64,000 nt of DNA, taken from the NCBI GenBank assembly GCA_001916715.1, contig MNSZ01000064.1, forward strand, positions 62,001 through 126,000. Reading direction: 5' to 3'. Positions 18,693 to 28,409 of the stretch are shown in pieces (the stretch's first letter is position 1; each line of letters starts with the position of its first letter). The position numbers and the translations under genes were made by a program. The DNA is from Firmicutes bacterium CAG:24053_14. Its GTDB lineage: Bacteria > Bacillota > Clostridia > Oscillospirales > Oscillospiraceae. Below the pieces are notes generated by a model. That model saw only the letters and a list, made by a program, of their open reading frames with translations. It made no database searches and was not told where the DNA came from.

Positions 18693-18751
18693 TATGGCAA
18701 TACAGCAAGTAATGTTTTCCGCGCTGAAATTAATTTAATGGAGGAACATAA

Positions 18752-19765
<1,014 letters not shown>

Positions 19766-19885
19766 TTTTTGCCGAAAAACCGCCGATCTGCATGAAATCC
19801 GAACGGTTTCGGAACTTTTAAGCTAAGTACGAAAACTGCTGCCAAGTACGATAACGATCGGCTGATACGAAAACTATTAAAAATG

Positions 19886-19927
19886 GCCTCTTTTTGCTTG
19901 ATAGTTTCAGGCAGAAAGAGGCTGTTT
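19886..19927 (+). terminator. probable terminator of gap
   Basis: GCCTCTTT (19886-19893) pairs with AAAGAGGC (19915-19922), followed by TGTTTTG. It lies about 120 nt after the stop. The rest of the gap-TSUP interval (19766-20020) shows nothing else clear. Confidence 0.5.
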
Positions 19928-20020
19928 TGCTGATATAGAATCGCCCTGCCGCATTAGGCCGGTTGATACAATAAAACATAAGAATAAAGACTGCATCGAT
20001 GCGGATTTATTATACGTTTT

Positions 20021-20782
20021 TCATCCTATGACCTCGCCGAGCACTTTCACGAAGAATATGACGAGGACGCATATCATTATCGGCTTTACGGCCTTGCTGC
20101 CGCCTTTTTTGAAAAAGCTTGAGCCGAGCCAGTTGCCGGCAATGGAAAACAGTCCGGCGACGAGCCCGACTGCGAAAATGACCTTGCCGTTTATGAGGAA
20201 AACTACAAGCGCCGAGATGTTCGTTGCGAGGTTTATCGCCTTGCTTACGCCGTTTGCCTCCGTGACGGGCATATGAGCCGCGGCCGTCAGCAGCAGGATG
20301 AGAAATGTGCCGGTCCCGGGGCCGTAAAAACCGTCGTAAGCGCCGATGAAAAATGCTATGACGCAGCTCAAAAGCGTGGTCTTGAGTCTTGAGAATGGCT
20401 CGCGCTCGCCGCTGAGCGCTTTGCCTTTCATGACATACAGCGCCGTCAGCGGAAGAATGACGAGCATGATTATCTTGAACACGCCGTCGTCAATAAGCAG
20501 CGCAAGGTTTGCGCCGCAGGCCGAGCCGGCAAGCGCGAACAGCACGCAGAATATCGCCTGTTTCCAGGGGATAAAGCCGCTTTTCGTGTAGCGCACGGTG
20601 GTGAGTGTCGTGCCCATGGCGGAGCTTACCTTGTTAGTCCCTATGGCGAAGTGAACGGGGAAGCCTGCTATGAGATAGGCAGGAAGCGAGATAAGTCCGC
20701 CTCCTCCGGCAACGGCATCAACAAATCCGGCAAGGAAAACGAGCGGACAGACGATGAGGTATTGAATTATCGAAATTTCCAT
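20021..20782 (-). CDS. TSUP (TauE/SafE) family membrane transporter
   Basis: 253 residues with about eight hydrophobic segments. The N-terminal CPLVFLAGFVDAVAGGGGLISLPAYL and IGTNKVSSAMGTT are hallmarks of the family, whose members move sulfite, sulfonates or sulfoacetate. It starts 4 nt after the stop of the upstream MBL hydrolase, so the two are an operon. Substrate unknown. Confidence 0.9.
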   Translation of the reverse strand: MEISIIQYLIVCPLVFLAGFVDAVAGGGGLISLPAYLIAGFPVHFAIGTNKVSSAMGTTLTTVRYTKSGFIPWKQAIFCVLFALAGSACGANLALLIDDGVFKIIMLVILPLTALYVMKGKALSGEREPFSRLKTTLLSCVIAFFIGAYDGFYGPGTGTFLILLLTAAAHMPVTEANGVSKAINLATNISALVVFLINGKVIFAVGLVAGLFSIAGNWLGSSFFKKGGSKAVKPIMICVLVIFFVKVLGEVIG

Positions 20783-20786
20783 GGCC

Positions 20787-21668
20787 TTACTCGGCGGCCT
20801 CCCACAGCAGCAAGTTGCTTTCGCATTTTGCTTTAAGCTGCCCCTTGTCCATCAGCCACGCAAGGTATGACTTCACGGTGCTGCCGACAAGCGCGTATTG
20901 CTCAAAGCTCAGCTCAAGAGCATATTCGTCAAAAAGCCGTTTGAGAAGCGCTTCAAAATTCACGGGCTGCGTGCAAATAGACTTGATACGTCCGGCGATC
21001 TCATTGACAGTGTCGATATTATACTGCGCAAGCTCGCTTACATCCTCGCAGGCCTCCGCGTGAGCCGGAACGAAAAATGCACCGCTGAGCGACTTGACCT
21101 TTTCAAGCGTGTCGAGATATGCCTGCACGTCGTATATAAAGCCGATGCGGTATTTTTCGAGTGTTGCACGGCTTGAAAGGCAGTCGGCAAGGAACACAAC
21201 ATCGTCCGGCGTTCTGAAGCCGACCATTTCAAAACAGTGTCCCGGCAGAGGAATGATCTCAAAGCCCTCGGGAAGCTCGGCGGATGCAAGCTCGTCCGCA
21301 TCCGACTCCTGTGCCATCAAGAACTTGTGCCGCAGCGCCTTCGGCGGAAAGCCGCCGTAAAGAAGCGCCGGCTCGAGCAGTGTGTGGCGCGTAAAGTCGC
21401 GCTCAACGCCGGGAGAATAGACCTTGCATCCGGTCTGCGCCTGAAGATATTTGCAGCCGCCGATGTGGTCGGCGTGGGAATGGGTGCACAGTATCGCGCG
21501 CAGCGTCCAGCCGTTTTTGTCAAGTATCTGCCGAACCTTGCGCCCGGCCTCCTTGTCGTTTCCGCTGTCGATAAGATAAACGTCCTTATCCACGTCGAGA
21601 TAAAGCCCGATCTTGGCAGGGCAGTTAATATAATAAGTGTTGTTTAAAACCTGAATAAGCTCGTACAT
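20787..21668 (-). CDS. MBL-fold metallo-hydrolase
   Basis: 293 residues. The metal motif CTHSHADHIGG (H-x-H-x-D-H, about residues 60-68) and later PLPGHCFEMVGF and FVPAHAEAC supply the beta-lactamase-fold ligands. A C-terminal extension of about 80 residues looks helical, as in glyoxalase-II-like or hydrolase variants. AAAGGAGGTGAT before the ATG is an ideal ribosome site. Cotranscribed with the TSUP transporter, so a role in a sulfur or thioester pathway is possible (inference). Confidence 0.9.
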   Translation of the reverse strand: MYELIQVLNNTYYINCPAKIGLYLDVDKDVYLIDSGNDKEAGRKVRQILDKNGWTLRAILCTHSHADHIGGCKYLQAQTGCKVYSPGVERDFTRHTLLEPALLYGGFPPKALRHKFLMAQESDADELASAELPEGFEIIPLPGHCFEMVGFRTPDDVVFLADCLSSRATLEKYRIGFIYDVQAYLDTLEKVKSLSGAFFVPAHAEACEDVSELAQYNIDTVNEIAGRIKSICTQPVNFEALLKRLFDEYALELSFEQYALVGSTVKSYLAWLMDKGQLKAKCESNLLLWEAAE

Positions 21669-21730
21669 TGTATCACCTCCTTTAACCGATACAGTTTATC
21701 ATAAGTTCATTTTCCGGGCAATAAAAATCC

Positions 21731-21758
21731 TTGCAGAAATATTTAATTGTGCTATACT
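21731..21758 (+). promoter_or_regulatory. promoter of the YoaK-like gene
   Basis: TTGCAG, 16-nt spacer, extended -10 TGC-TATACT (TATACT at 21753-21758). It overlaps the first possible TTG start of the next frame, which argues for a start downstream. Confidence 0.5.
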
Positions 21759-21782
21759 TACTTCTGTTCGTTTGGAACAATT

Positions 21783-22451
21783 TTGATTGAAAGGCACCTG
21801 ACGTTTGCCTCGGTCGGCGGATTTTTCGGCGCGTATGCGATACTGTGCCGCAGCGGAATACTTGCCAGCGCGCAGACCATGAACCTGCTGGAGCTTACGC
21901 TCAATGCGCTGCGCGGCGACGCGGTCGCGGTGCTGCTGCATCTGGGTGCGCTCGTGCTGTACGTTGCAGGCACGATGATTACGGTGCTTTTGCCGCACTT
22001 TTTCGGCATCGATATGCGCCGTGCAGCGCCTGTTATCGACGCGCTTGCCTGTGTTGCGCTGTGCTTCATTCCGGCCGATGCAAACGTTATCCTCGCGCTG
22101 TACCCCATATTCTTTGCGATGAGCGTGCAGTGGAGCACCTTTTCCGGAGCTAAGGGATTTGTAAGCTCAACCATATTCTCCACAAACAATACAAAGCAGG
22201 CCTCGCTTGCTTTTGCGCAGTATATAACCGACGGCGACCGTGTGCATTTCAAAAAAGTGAAGTTTTATCTCTTCACACTGCTTGCTTTCCACGTCGGCGC
22301 TGCGGTAGGCTTCTTTGCCGTCAAGCTCATGGGCGTTCAGGGCGCATGGGTCAATATCATCCTCGCCGCCGCGGCTTACTCAATGGTCGTCTGCGAGGAC
22401 AGATACTTGAGCCTCTGCGAGGACGAGGATAAAGAAGAGGAAGTCGCATAA
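21783..22451 (+). CDS. YoaK/DUF1275-family membrane protein
   Basis: About 222 residues with six hydrophobic segments. The N-terminal pattern (FASVGGFFGAYAILCRSGILASAQTMNLLEL) aligns by eye with the DUF1275 consensus with its A-x-TGN-like motif. The start is uncertain. The TTG at 21783 is used because the promoter occupies the upstream TTG (21747); GGA lies 7 nt before it. The C-terminus is very acidic (CEDEDKEEEVA). Function of the family is unknown. Confidence 0.75.
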   Translation: MIERHLTFASVGGFFGAYAILCRSGILASAQTMNLLELTLNALRGDAVAVLLHLGALVLYVAGTMITVLLPHFFGIDMRRAAPVIDALACVALCFIPADANVILALYPIFFAMSVQWSTFSGAKGFVSSTIFSTNNTKQASLAFAQYITDGDRVHFKKVKFYLFTLLAFHVGAAVGFFAVKLMGVQGAWVNIILAAAAYSMVVCEDRYLSLCEDEDKEEEVA

Positions 22452-22473
22452 ATTTAATAATGATTAATAATGT

Positions 22474-22503
22474 AAAACAGCTCCCAACGGAGCTGTTTTT
22501 TTA
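22474..22503. terminator. bidirectional terminator
   Basis: AAAACAGCTCC pairs with GGAGCTGTTTT, followed by T7. It sits between converging genes. Confidence 0.85.
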
Positions 22504-22516
22504 TGTTTATGCGAAA

Positions 22517-23734
22517 TTATATTATCAGCCCATATTTGTCACACAGAGGAAGCAGCGCGCTTTCATCGAGCGCGCCCTCGTACAAGGCGCGGCCCTGATA
22601 CACGCGCAGAGCGGACTCAAGCACATCGGCATCGTCGCAGACTATGCACAGGGGCTTATTTATCATGTACTGACAGTCGGCAAATGCATCGACATCATCC
22701 CAGCCGGAAAGCCTGATTGCGATCATCGCGTCATCCGAGTCAAGTGCATCGGCGAGAGAGTCCTCAAGCTCGCTCGTTACGGAAAGCACCTTGCCGTGCT
22801 TTGCATCGACAGGAAGATACATCGGCTCTTTCTCAGTAGAGGCCGGGAGCATATCTCCGTGTTCGGGAGCCGGGCGGACAAACTTTGCTCCGTCCAGAGC
22901 CTTGGAGAGCGCTGAGATGTGCTCGCCCGTTGTGCCGCAGCATCCGCCGAACACAGCGACACCGGCATCGAGCATCTCACCTACAAGGGCGACAAACTCA
23001 TCGGGCGGACAATCGTAAACGGTCTTGCCGTCAACTATCTGAGGCATGCCGGCATTGGGCTTGGCTATGAGCGGAACGCGCGCAAATTCGCGCAGGCGCC
23101 TGAGATGCACGAGCATCTGCTCCGGACCTGCCGAGCAGTTAAGGCCGAAAGCGCTTATGCCCATGCCCTGCAAAACGGTCAGCGCCGCAGTGACGTCGGT
23201 TCCGGACAGGCTGCGTCCGCTCTCGTCGCAGGTGAACGTCACAAAAATGGGCTTATCGCTCACGCTGCGCACAGCCAGCACCGCCGCGCGCGCGTCGGAA
23301 AGCGTCATCATAGTTTCTATAACGAAAAGATCGACCCCTGCCTCCTCAAGACCGGCGGCCTGCTCGGTGTAGATATCCACAAGCTCCTCAAACGAAGCCT
23401 CGCCGAGCGGACTTAAGAACATACCTGTCGGCGAAATGTCTCCGGCGACCCACGCTTTGCCGCCGGCGGCTTCCTTGGACAGCGCGGCAAGACGGCGGTT
23501 ATATTCGTCTGTTTTGTTAAAAATGCCGTGCTCTTCAAGCTTGCGCCTGTTTGCGCCGAAGCTCGGCGAATACAGAACGTTGCTACCTGCTTCAACATAG
23601 CTTTTTTGAATATCAAGAATGCTCTCGGGATGCTCGAGCACCCACTGCTCGGCGCTGACATCGCCCATGTAGCCGCGCTTTTGCAGCTCGGTGCCTGTTG
23701 CGCCGTCAAGAATAAGAGGAAAACGGATCTCCAT
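22517..23734 (-). CDS. homocysteine S-methyltransferase family protein with a truncated folate-domain tail
   Basis: 405 residues. The first 300 form the homocysteine-binding barrel: LILDGATGTELQKRG at the N-terminus and zinc cysteines in LNCSAGPE and FGGCCGTTGEH. The last 100 residues (KPLCIVCDDADVLESALRV, then LLPLCDKYGLII) look like the opening strands of the MetH pterin-binding barrel and stop abruptly. There is no cobalamin domain, so the methyl donor would have to be a separate protein, plausibly the corrinoid protein of the neighbouring operon (inference). The ATG at 23734 has GGAGG 8 nt upstream. It is the second gene after the RACo-like activator. Confidence 0.85.
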   Translation of the reverse strand: MEIRFPLILDGATGTELQKRGYMGDVSAEQWVLEHPESILDIQKSYVEAGSNVLYSPSFGANRRKLEEHGIFNKTDEYNRRLAALSKEAAGGKAWVAGDISPTGMFLSPLGEASFEELVDIYTEQAAGLEEAGVDLFVIETMMTLSDARAAVLAVRSVSDKPIFVTFTCDESGRSLSGTDVTAALTVLQGMGISAFGLNCSAGPEQMLVHLRRLREFARVPLIAKPNAGMPQIVDGKTVYDCPPDEFVALVGEMLDAGVAVFGGCCGTTGEHISALSKALDGAKFVRPAPEHGDMLPASTEKEPMYLPVDAKHGKVLSVTSELEDSLADALDSDDAMIAIRLSGWDDVDAFADCQYMINKPLCIVCDDADVLESALRVYQGRALYEGALDESALLPLCDKYGLII

Positions 23735-23756
23735 ATTAAAAACCTCCGTAATGAGT

Positions 23757-25250
23757 TTAAAAAGACATGTTTTCGGTGAATGCCGCGGCAAAATCCGCGC
23801 GTCCGGACAGCTCTATATAGCTGCAATCATGCGCGAGCTGCCGCACCGCGCCGCGCTTTTCCGGTGCAAGCGCCATCATTGCCGCCCCGGCAAGGGCCGT
23901 GTTGCCGATGCTGTGCAGCTTGTCCTTCTCAATGCGCGGCAGCATGCCGATCTTCATCGCGCTTTCCGTATCGACATAGCTTCCGAAGCCGCCTGCAAGA
24001 TACAGACCGTCAATATCGGAGCTTTTCATTCCCTTTGCCGCGAGCAGAACGTCTATCCCTGCCGCGACAGCGGCCTTTGCAAGCTGAAGATTGCGCACAT
24101 CCTGCGCAGTGAGATAAACCTCGCGCGTCAAGTGAAAAATGCCGTTGCCGTTTTCGTCGCGCGTAAGGTATCTGCGCATTTTTTCTGGAGCTTCCTCAGG
24201 CGAAAGAAGTCTGCCGCCCTCGTCGATGCAGCCGGTTTCCGTCAGCGCGGCGGCAAGGTCGATAAGCCCAGAGCCGCACAGACCGCAGGCTGCCTTTCCG
24301 CCTATGACGTCGTACAAAAATCCGCCGTCGCAGCGAACATGGCTTACGGCTCCGTCAACCGCCGCCATGCCACAGCTTATTCCGGCTCCCTCAAACGCAG
24401 GTCCCGAAGCGACGGCGCAGCATGCAAAGCCTTCGCTTCCGCCGAGCGCCATCTCACCGTTCGTGCCGATATCGAGAAACAGACTGCGCCCCGGATTTTT
24501 ATATAGCCCGGATGAGAGCAGCCCGGCGGTGATATCGCCGCCGACATAGCCTGCAACGCAGGGCGCATAGTGCAGGGGCGCGCCGAGGAGCGAGTCGCTG
24601 CGATCATCCTCAAAAAGCGTTTCGGGCTTGAACGGAGCGCGCGCTATGCCCTCGACCGGGAGAGACGCAAATATGTGCTGCATGACGGTGTTTCCGACAA
24701 GGACGGTGTGCCGAAGCTCCGACTTGCTTTTTCCGCAGTCCTCGAGCGCGCGGCTTATCATATCTTCGACCTGCGCGCGGATGATGCGCGAAAGCTCATT
24801 CAGCCCGTTGGGGGCCTCCATAGTATATTGAATGCGGCTTATAACGTCGCCGCCGTAGGCCGCCTGGGCGTTCCATGCGCTGAGAGTCCTTTCCTCGCGT
24901 CCGTCTGCAAGCTCGTAAATCCGCACGGCCACCGTCGTTGTGCCGAGATCGACCGCAGCGGCAAGTCCGCTCATTTTCCCGGCGCAGGAGACTATCTCCG
25001 GCGTCTGCGTGAGTATTCTGCCGCCGGACTTTTCCGGCAGCGTGACCACGTCGCCGTCATTGGGAACAATGCGGCAGGCAAGGCGCGAAACGGAGTTTAC
25101 GCCGACGCGGCATTTGCCGCATTTGCCTCTGCCGCCGCATGCGGCCGGGAGGGTAAAACCCGATCTTCGCAAAGCGCTCAGCAGCGTTTCGCCGCCTTCG
25201 GTTTTAATGTCAAAACTTTTGCCGCCCAGCAGCACCCGAACGCTTGACAC
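23757..25250 (-). CDS. RACo-like corrinoid activation protein (2Fe-2S + ASKHA ATPase)
   Basis: About 497 residues. The N-terminal ferredoxin-like domain has AACGGRGKCGKCRVGV followed by RLAC (2Fe-2S ligands, about residues 30-60). The rest is an ASKHA-fold ATPase (AAAVDLGTTTVAVRIYEL, FLDIGTNGEMALG, YLAGGFGSYVD). Such proteins reduce oxidised Co(II) corrinoids back to Co(I) at the cost of ATP. The GTG at 25250 is preferred since AAGGGGTGAT lies just ahead of it; ATG 25256 and GTG 25259 are closer than a ribosome site allows. It is divergent from the corrinoid methyltransferase operon. Confidence 0.9.
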   Translation of the reverse strand: MSSVRVLLGGKSFDIKTEGGETLLSALRRSGFTLPAACGGRGKCGKCRVGVNSVSRLACRIVPNDGDVVTLPEKSGGRILTQTPEIVSCAGKMSGLAAAVDLGTTTVAVRIYELADGREERTLSAWNAQAAYGGDVISRIQYTMEAPNGLNELSRIIRAQVEDMISRALEDCGKSKSELRHTVLVGNTVMQHIFASLPVEGIARAPFKPETLFEDDRSDSLLGAPLHYAPCVAGYVGGDITAGLLSSGLYKNPGRSLFLDIGTNGEMALGGSEGFACCAVASGPAFEGAGISCGMAAVDGAVSHVRCDGGFLYDVIGGKAACGLCGSGLIDLAAALTETGCIDEGGRLLSPEEAPEKMRRYLTRDENGNGIFHLTREVYLTAQDVRNLQLAKAAVAAGIDVLLAAKGMKSSDIDGLYLAGGFGSYVDTESAMKIGMLPRIEKDKLHSIGNTALAGAAMMALAPEKRGAVRQLAHDCSYIELSGRADFAAAFTENMSF

Positions 25251-25272
25251 GAACATCACCCCTTAATATAAT
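25244..25272 (+). promoter_or_regulatory. consensus promoter of the corrinoid methyltransferase operon
   Basis: TTGACA (25244-25249), exactly 17 nt, TATAAT (25267-25272). Just downstream ACAAAGC-TTGT-GCTTTGT (25287-25304) is a perfect inverted repeat that could be an operator or 5' hairpin. The -35 overlaps the start of the divergent activator gene. Confidence 0.8.
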
Positions 25273-25321
25273 ATAACATATTACATACAAAGCTTGTGCT
25301 TTGTCAAGAGGCTGAGATCTT

Positions 25322-25858
25322 ATGACGGATATTCTTACTCTTGCACGGGAAAACGGCTTTTCGCATATCGGCTTTGCTAACATGGCGGCGCTCACGCCGT
25401 TGGAGGAAGTGCGCAAAATGTGTTCTGCCGACCGCTGCGGACAGTGGAACACAAACTGGTCGTGTCCGCCGGCCTGCGGCAGCATAGAGTATGCAAAGCG
25501 CCGCATAGCGCAGTATAATAAGTGCCTTATTGTGCAGACAACGGGCGAGCTTGCCGACGAGTTTGACTACGAAGGCATGCAAAGCACCGCCAAAGCGCAC
25601 AAGCGCGCATTTTTGAATTTTGCCAGGCAGGCACGAATCTTGTACCCGGGCTGCCTTCCTCTCACGGCGGGGGCATGTACGATATGCAAGAAGTGTACGT
25701 ATCCGAACAAGCCGTGCAGATATCCGGCAAAGCGCCTGTCATCAATGGAAGCCTTCGGCCTGTTTGTAAGCAATGTATGCTCCCGTTCGGGACTTGGATA
25801 CAACTACGGAGCGCGCACGATGACTTACACCTCGTGCCTTCTGTATTCTGAGGAGTGA
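25322..25858 (+). CDS. DUF2284 cysteine-rich metal-binding protein
   Basis: 178 residues with many cysteines in pairs: CSADRCGQWNTNWSCPPACG at about 37-56 and CTICKKCTYPNKPC at about 119-132. This is the DUF2284 pattern, a putative metal or Fe-S protein repeatedly found beside corrinoid methyltransferases; its biochemical role is unknown. AGAGG lies upstream of the ATG. Its stop is followed within 6 nt by the methyltransferase start. Confidence 0.9.
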   Translation: MTDILTLARENGFSHIGFANMAALTPLEEVRKMCSADRCGQWNTNWSCPPACGSIEYAKRRIAQYNKCLIVQTTGELADEFDYEGMQSTAKAHKRAFLNFARQARILYPGCLPLTAGACTICKKCTYPNKPCRYPAKRLSSMEAFGLFVSNVCSRSGLGYNYGARTMTYTSCLLYSEE

Positions 25859-25863
25859 ATGTT

Positions 25864-26535
25864 ATGCAGACTGCAAAAGAGATCTTTCTTGAAATGCTCA
25901 AGCCCGACTCTCAGCCCGAGCGTCAGCTGAAACAATACGAGGCGCTGCATATGTGCCTGTATGACCCCATAAACGCATATCTGCGCGGCAACCGCAAGCG
26001 CGGAACCGTCAGCGTTGACCGTTGGGGAACGACCATAAGCTTCCCGGAGGATGCACCGGGCGCAATGCCGCTTAACCACGGCGACATGGCAGTGTGCCGT
26101 GATATAACGCGCTGGCGTGAAACGGTGCACGCACCGGATATCGAGAGCGCCTGCACGGAAGGCTGGGATGAGTGCCGCAGAAAAGCGCGCGCGGCAGCCG
26201 GGAACGAGCAGCTCGTCGCCGGATTTATGGGCACGGGCATATTCGAGCAGTGCCATTTCCTCATGGGCTTTGAGCCGACGCTCACCAACCTCTATGAGCA
26301 TCCGGGCGAGATGCACGAGCTTATCGAATATATAACCGAGTACCGCCTGCGCTATGTGAAAATGTTCATCGACAATTTGCAGCCGGACGTTATCTTCTCG
26401 CACGACGACTGGGGCACGAAGGATGCGCTGTTTATGAAGCCGGATATAGCCTTACCGCCGCTTTTACGGCTATATCCGCTCGCGCGGCTGCATTGCCGTG
26501 CACCATGCCGACTCGTATCTTGTGCCGATAGTTGA
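25864..26535 (+). CDS. UroD-type corrinoid methyltransferase, N-terminal part (frameshifted)
   Basis: The frame encodes the first two thirds of a uroporphyrinogen-decarboxylase-fold methyltransferase (MtaA/MtbA-like): DRWGTTISFPEDAPGAMPL, FMGTGIFEQCHFLMGF, FSHDDWGTKDALFMKPDI. After PDI (about 26448) the homology moves to the +1 frame, and this frame ends after a meaningless tail at 26535. The real product would continue as YGYIRSRGCIAVHHADSYL. It is therefore the 5' piece of one broken gene with the next entry. The ATG at 25864 has AGGAG 8 nt upstream. The lesion may be a true mutation or a sequencing error. Confidence 0.8.
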   Translation: MQTAKEIFLEMLKPDSQPERQLKQYEALHMCLYDPINAYLRGNRKRGTVSVDRWGTTISFPEDAPGAMPLNHGDMAVCRDITRWRETVHAPDIESACTEGWDECRRKARAAAGNEQLVAGFMGTGIFEQCHFLMGFEPTLTNLYEHPGEMHELIEYITEYRLRYVKMFIDNLQPDVIFSHDDWGTKDALFMKPDIALPPLLRLYPLARLHCRAPCRLVSCADS

Positions 26536-27592
26536 CGATATGGCCGAGATCGGCATTCAGGTCTGGCAGGGCACCCTGCCGGAAAACGATATCCCGGCAT
26601 TGCAGCGCCATCTTAACGGAAAGCTCGTCCTCATGGGCGGCATGGGAGCCGCCATAGACAGGCAGGATATAAGCGGCGAGGATATACTCACTTACGCAAG
26701 AAAAACGCTGAGCACCTGCTGCCCGGGCGGACATTTTATCCCGTCGATAACCTACGGCGTTCCGGGCACAGTGTTCGGCCATGTCGATCAATATATAAAT
26801 CAGGCGATAGACGAATACAACGCAAAGCTTCACGCGCCGTCGTTCAATCTGCCGCCGGTACCGCGCCGTGTGCTCGGCGATAAGGCTGCGAGCGCCGTCG
26901 AAGAGGCAAAGCCCGTGTCCGAGGAAGAGCCGGGCGATGACCTGCTTGACCGCATAAGCGCAGCGCTGTGCCGCGGCCAGCAGAAGAAGCTGCTTGCCCT
27001 GTGCAGTCAGGCACTCGACGAGGGCTTTGCCGCGCAGGAGATACTCTCCGACGGCCTTGTTAAGGGCATGAACAAGCTCGGCGACGATTTTTCGGCAAAC
27101 CGCGTTTTCGTTCCGGAGATGCTGATCGCAGCACGCTGCATGTCGGCGGCAACAGAGCTTTTAAAGCCTCACATGGTCGGTGAAGGCGGCGAGAGCGCGA
27201 CAGTCGGAAGCGCCGTTATCGGAACCGTGCGCGGAGATATGCACGATATCGGCAAAAATCTTGTCAAGATCATGATGGAGGGCAGCGGTATTGAGGTCTA
27301 TGACCTCGGAACCGACGTATCCGCCGAGCAGTTTGTCGAAACCGCCGTTGAGCATGACTGCGGCATTATAGCCTGCTCATCGCTGCTGACTACAACGATG
27401 AATGAGATGCGCCGCGTTGTTTCGCTTGCGCAGGAAAAAGGCATACGCAAAAAAGTAAGGATACTTATCGGCGGCGCGCCAATAAGCCAGAGCTTCTGCG
27501 ACGAGATCGGCGCGGATGTTTACACGGAGGACGCCGGCGCTGCTGCGCGCGCCGCAGTGGAGATACTGAAGACATGTCAAAACGGCAAGTAA
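26450..27592 (+). CDS. methyltransferase C-terminal part fused to a corrinoid (B12)-binding protein (downstream of frameshift)
   Basis: This frame opens after TAG at 26447 and carries the end of the UroD fold (VHHADSYLVPIVDDMAEIGIQVWQG, SITYGVPGTVFGHVDQYIN). It then has a linker and a complete methyltransferase-cognate corrinoid protein: the helical cap (about 26940-27180) and the B12 motif GDMHDIGKNLVKIM (about 27235), followed by LTTTMNEMRRVV. A UroD methyltransferase fused to its corrinoid carrier is uncommon. If translated alone, the first start is GTG 26498 without a clear ribosome site. The corrinoid domain is intact, so it could still act if expressed. It overlaps the TetR gene by 19 nt. 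Confidence 0.8.
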   Translation, partial: PYRRFYGYIRSRGCIAVHHADSYLVPIVDDMAEIGIQVWQGTLPENDIPALQRHLNGKLVLMGGMGAAIDRQDISGEDILTYARKTLSTCCPGGHFIPSITYGVPGTVFGHVDQYINQAIDEYNAKLHAPSFNLPPVPRRVLGDKAASAVEEAKPVSEEEPGDDLLDRISAALCRGQQKKLLALCSQALDEGFAAQEILSDGLVKGMNKLGDDFSANRVFVPEMLIAARCMSAATELLKPHMVGEGGESATVGSAVIGTVRGDMHDIGKNLVKIMMEGSGIEVYDLGTDVSAEQFVETAVEHDCGIIACSSLLTTTMNEMRRVVSLAQEKGIRKKVRILIGGAPISQSFCDEIGADVYTEDAGAAARAAVEILKTCQNGK

Positions 27593-28203
27593 GAGACGAA
27601 AACAAAATGCGCGTTGTGAAGATTGCGCAGGATCTGTTCATCGACGAAGGTGTGGCAGCAACGAGCGTTAACCGCATTGCCAAGGAGGCCGGCCTTACCC
27701 CAATGTCGGTCTACCGCTATTTCGGCACAAAGGACGGCCTTGTTATCGCCGCGTGGCGCGACGCGCTTGCGCAGTTTTATGAAAAATTCATGGAGCGCTA
27801 CACCCGGCGAAGCAAAAATTTGCAGACCGGCTTTGAAAAATACGTTGCCTGCATGGAGGAGTACACAAACGCCTACACGGAGTTTCCGAAGTGGTATGCC
27901 TACACGCGCGAGATGCTCAGCTACGCGATGGAGGAAAATATCGAGACCGAGCTGAATATAAACGATGTGTTCTGGCAGTTTACCGACAGGGAGATACCTA
28001 TCCCGGCGCTCGTTGCGCTGCGCGAGGGGATCGCCGACGGCTCGATCCGGCCGGACATTGATATTCACATGATCTATCAGATACTTGTCAACGCTTACAC
28101 GGGAACAAACATCTATGATGGTACAAAATACGCCATCGACCCTGTTGAAACTCTGCGAACCTCGTCTGCAATTATAGCTAATTACATAAAAAACGACACT
28201 TGA
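27574..28203 (+). CDS. TetR/AcrR-family regulator
   Basis: 209 residues. The N-terminal HTH reads RVVKIAQDLFIDEGVAATSVNRIAKEAGLTPMSVYRYFGTKDGLV, the standard TetR fold; the C-terminal ligand domain is unassigned. It overlaps the end of the corrinoid fusion gene, so it is in the same transcript and probably controls the methyl-transfer operon. A second start at 27607 is possible. A long hairpin terminator follows. Confidence 0.93.
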   Translation: MSKRQVRDENKMRVVKIAQDLFIDEGVAATSVNRIAKEAGLTPMSVYRYFGTKDGLVIAAWRDALAQFYEKFMERYTRRSKNLQTGFEKYVACMEEYTNAYTEFPKWYAYTREMLSYAMEENIETELNINDVFWQFTDREIPIPALVALREGIADGSIRPDIDIHMIYQILVNAYTGTNIYDGTKYAIDPVETLRTSSAIIANYIKNDT

Positions 28204-28267
28204 GTTTATGCAATTTATACGGAATTTTCAAAATGACCAAATATTTTGCCGGTTAAGTAACAAAAGA

Positions 28268-28337
28268 TGCGGAAATGCTTTGATAATTTGATAAAATTCA
28301 AACAAATAGAACAAAGCGTTTCCGCACAAATTTTTTT
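28268..28337 (+). terminator. terminator of the corrinoid-tetR operon
   Basis: TGCGGAAATGCTTTG (28268-28282) pairs with CAAAGCGTTTCCGCA (28312-28326), one G-U pair, followed by T8. The remaining bases up to 28409 carry the leader of the Crp/Fnr gene with only a weak -10 (TATAAC). Confidence 0.8.
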
Positions 28338-28409
28338 GGGCATAGATGTTAGTACCTATAACATAAAATGCTCGTGGGAGAAAAATATTTGATGCAGGAG
28401 TGATATAAA

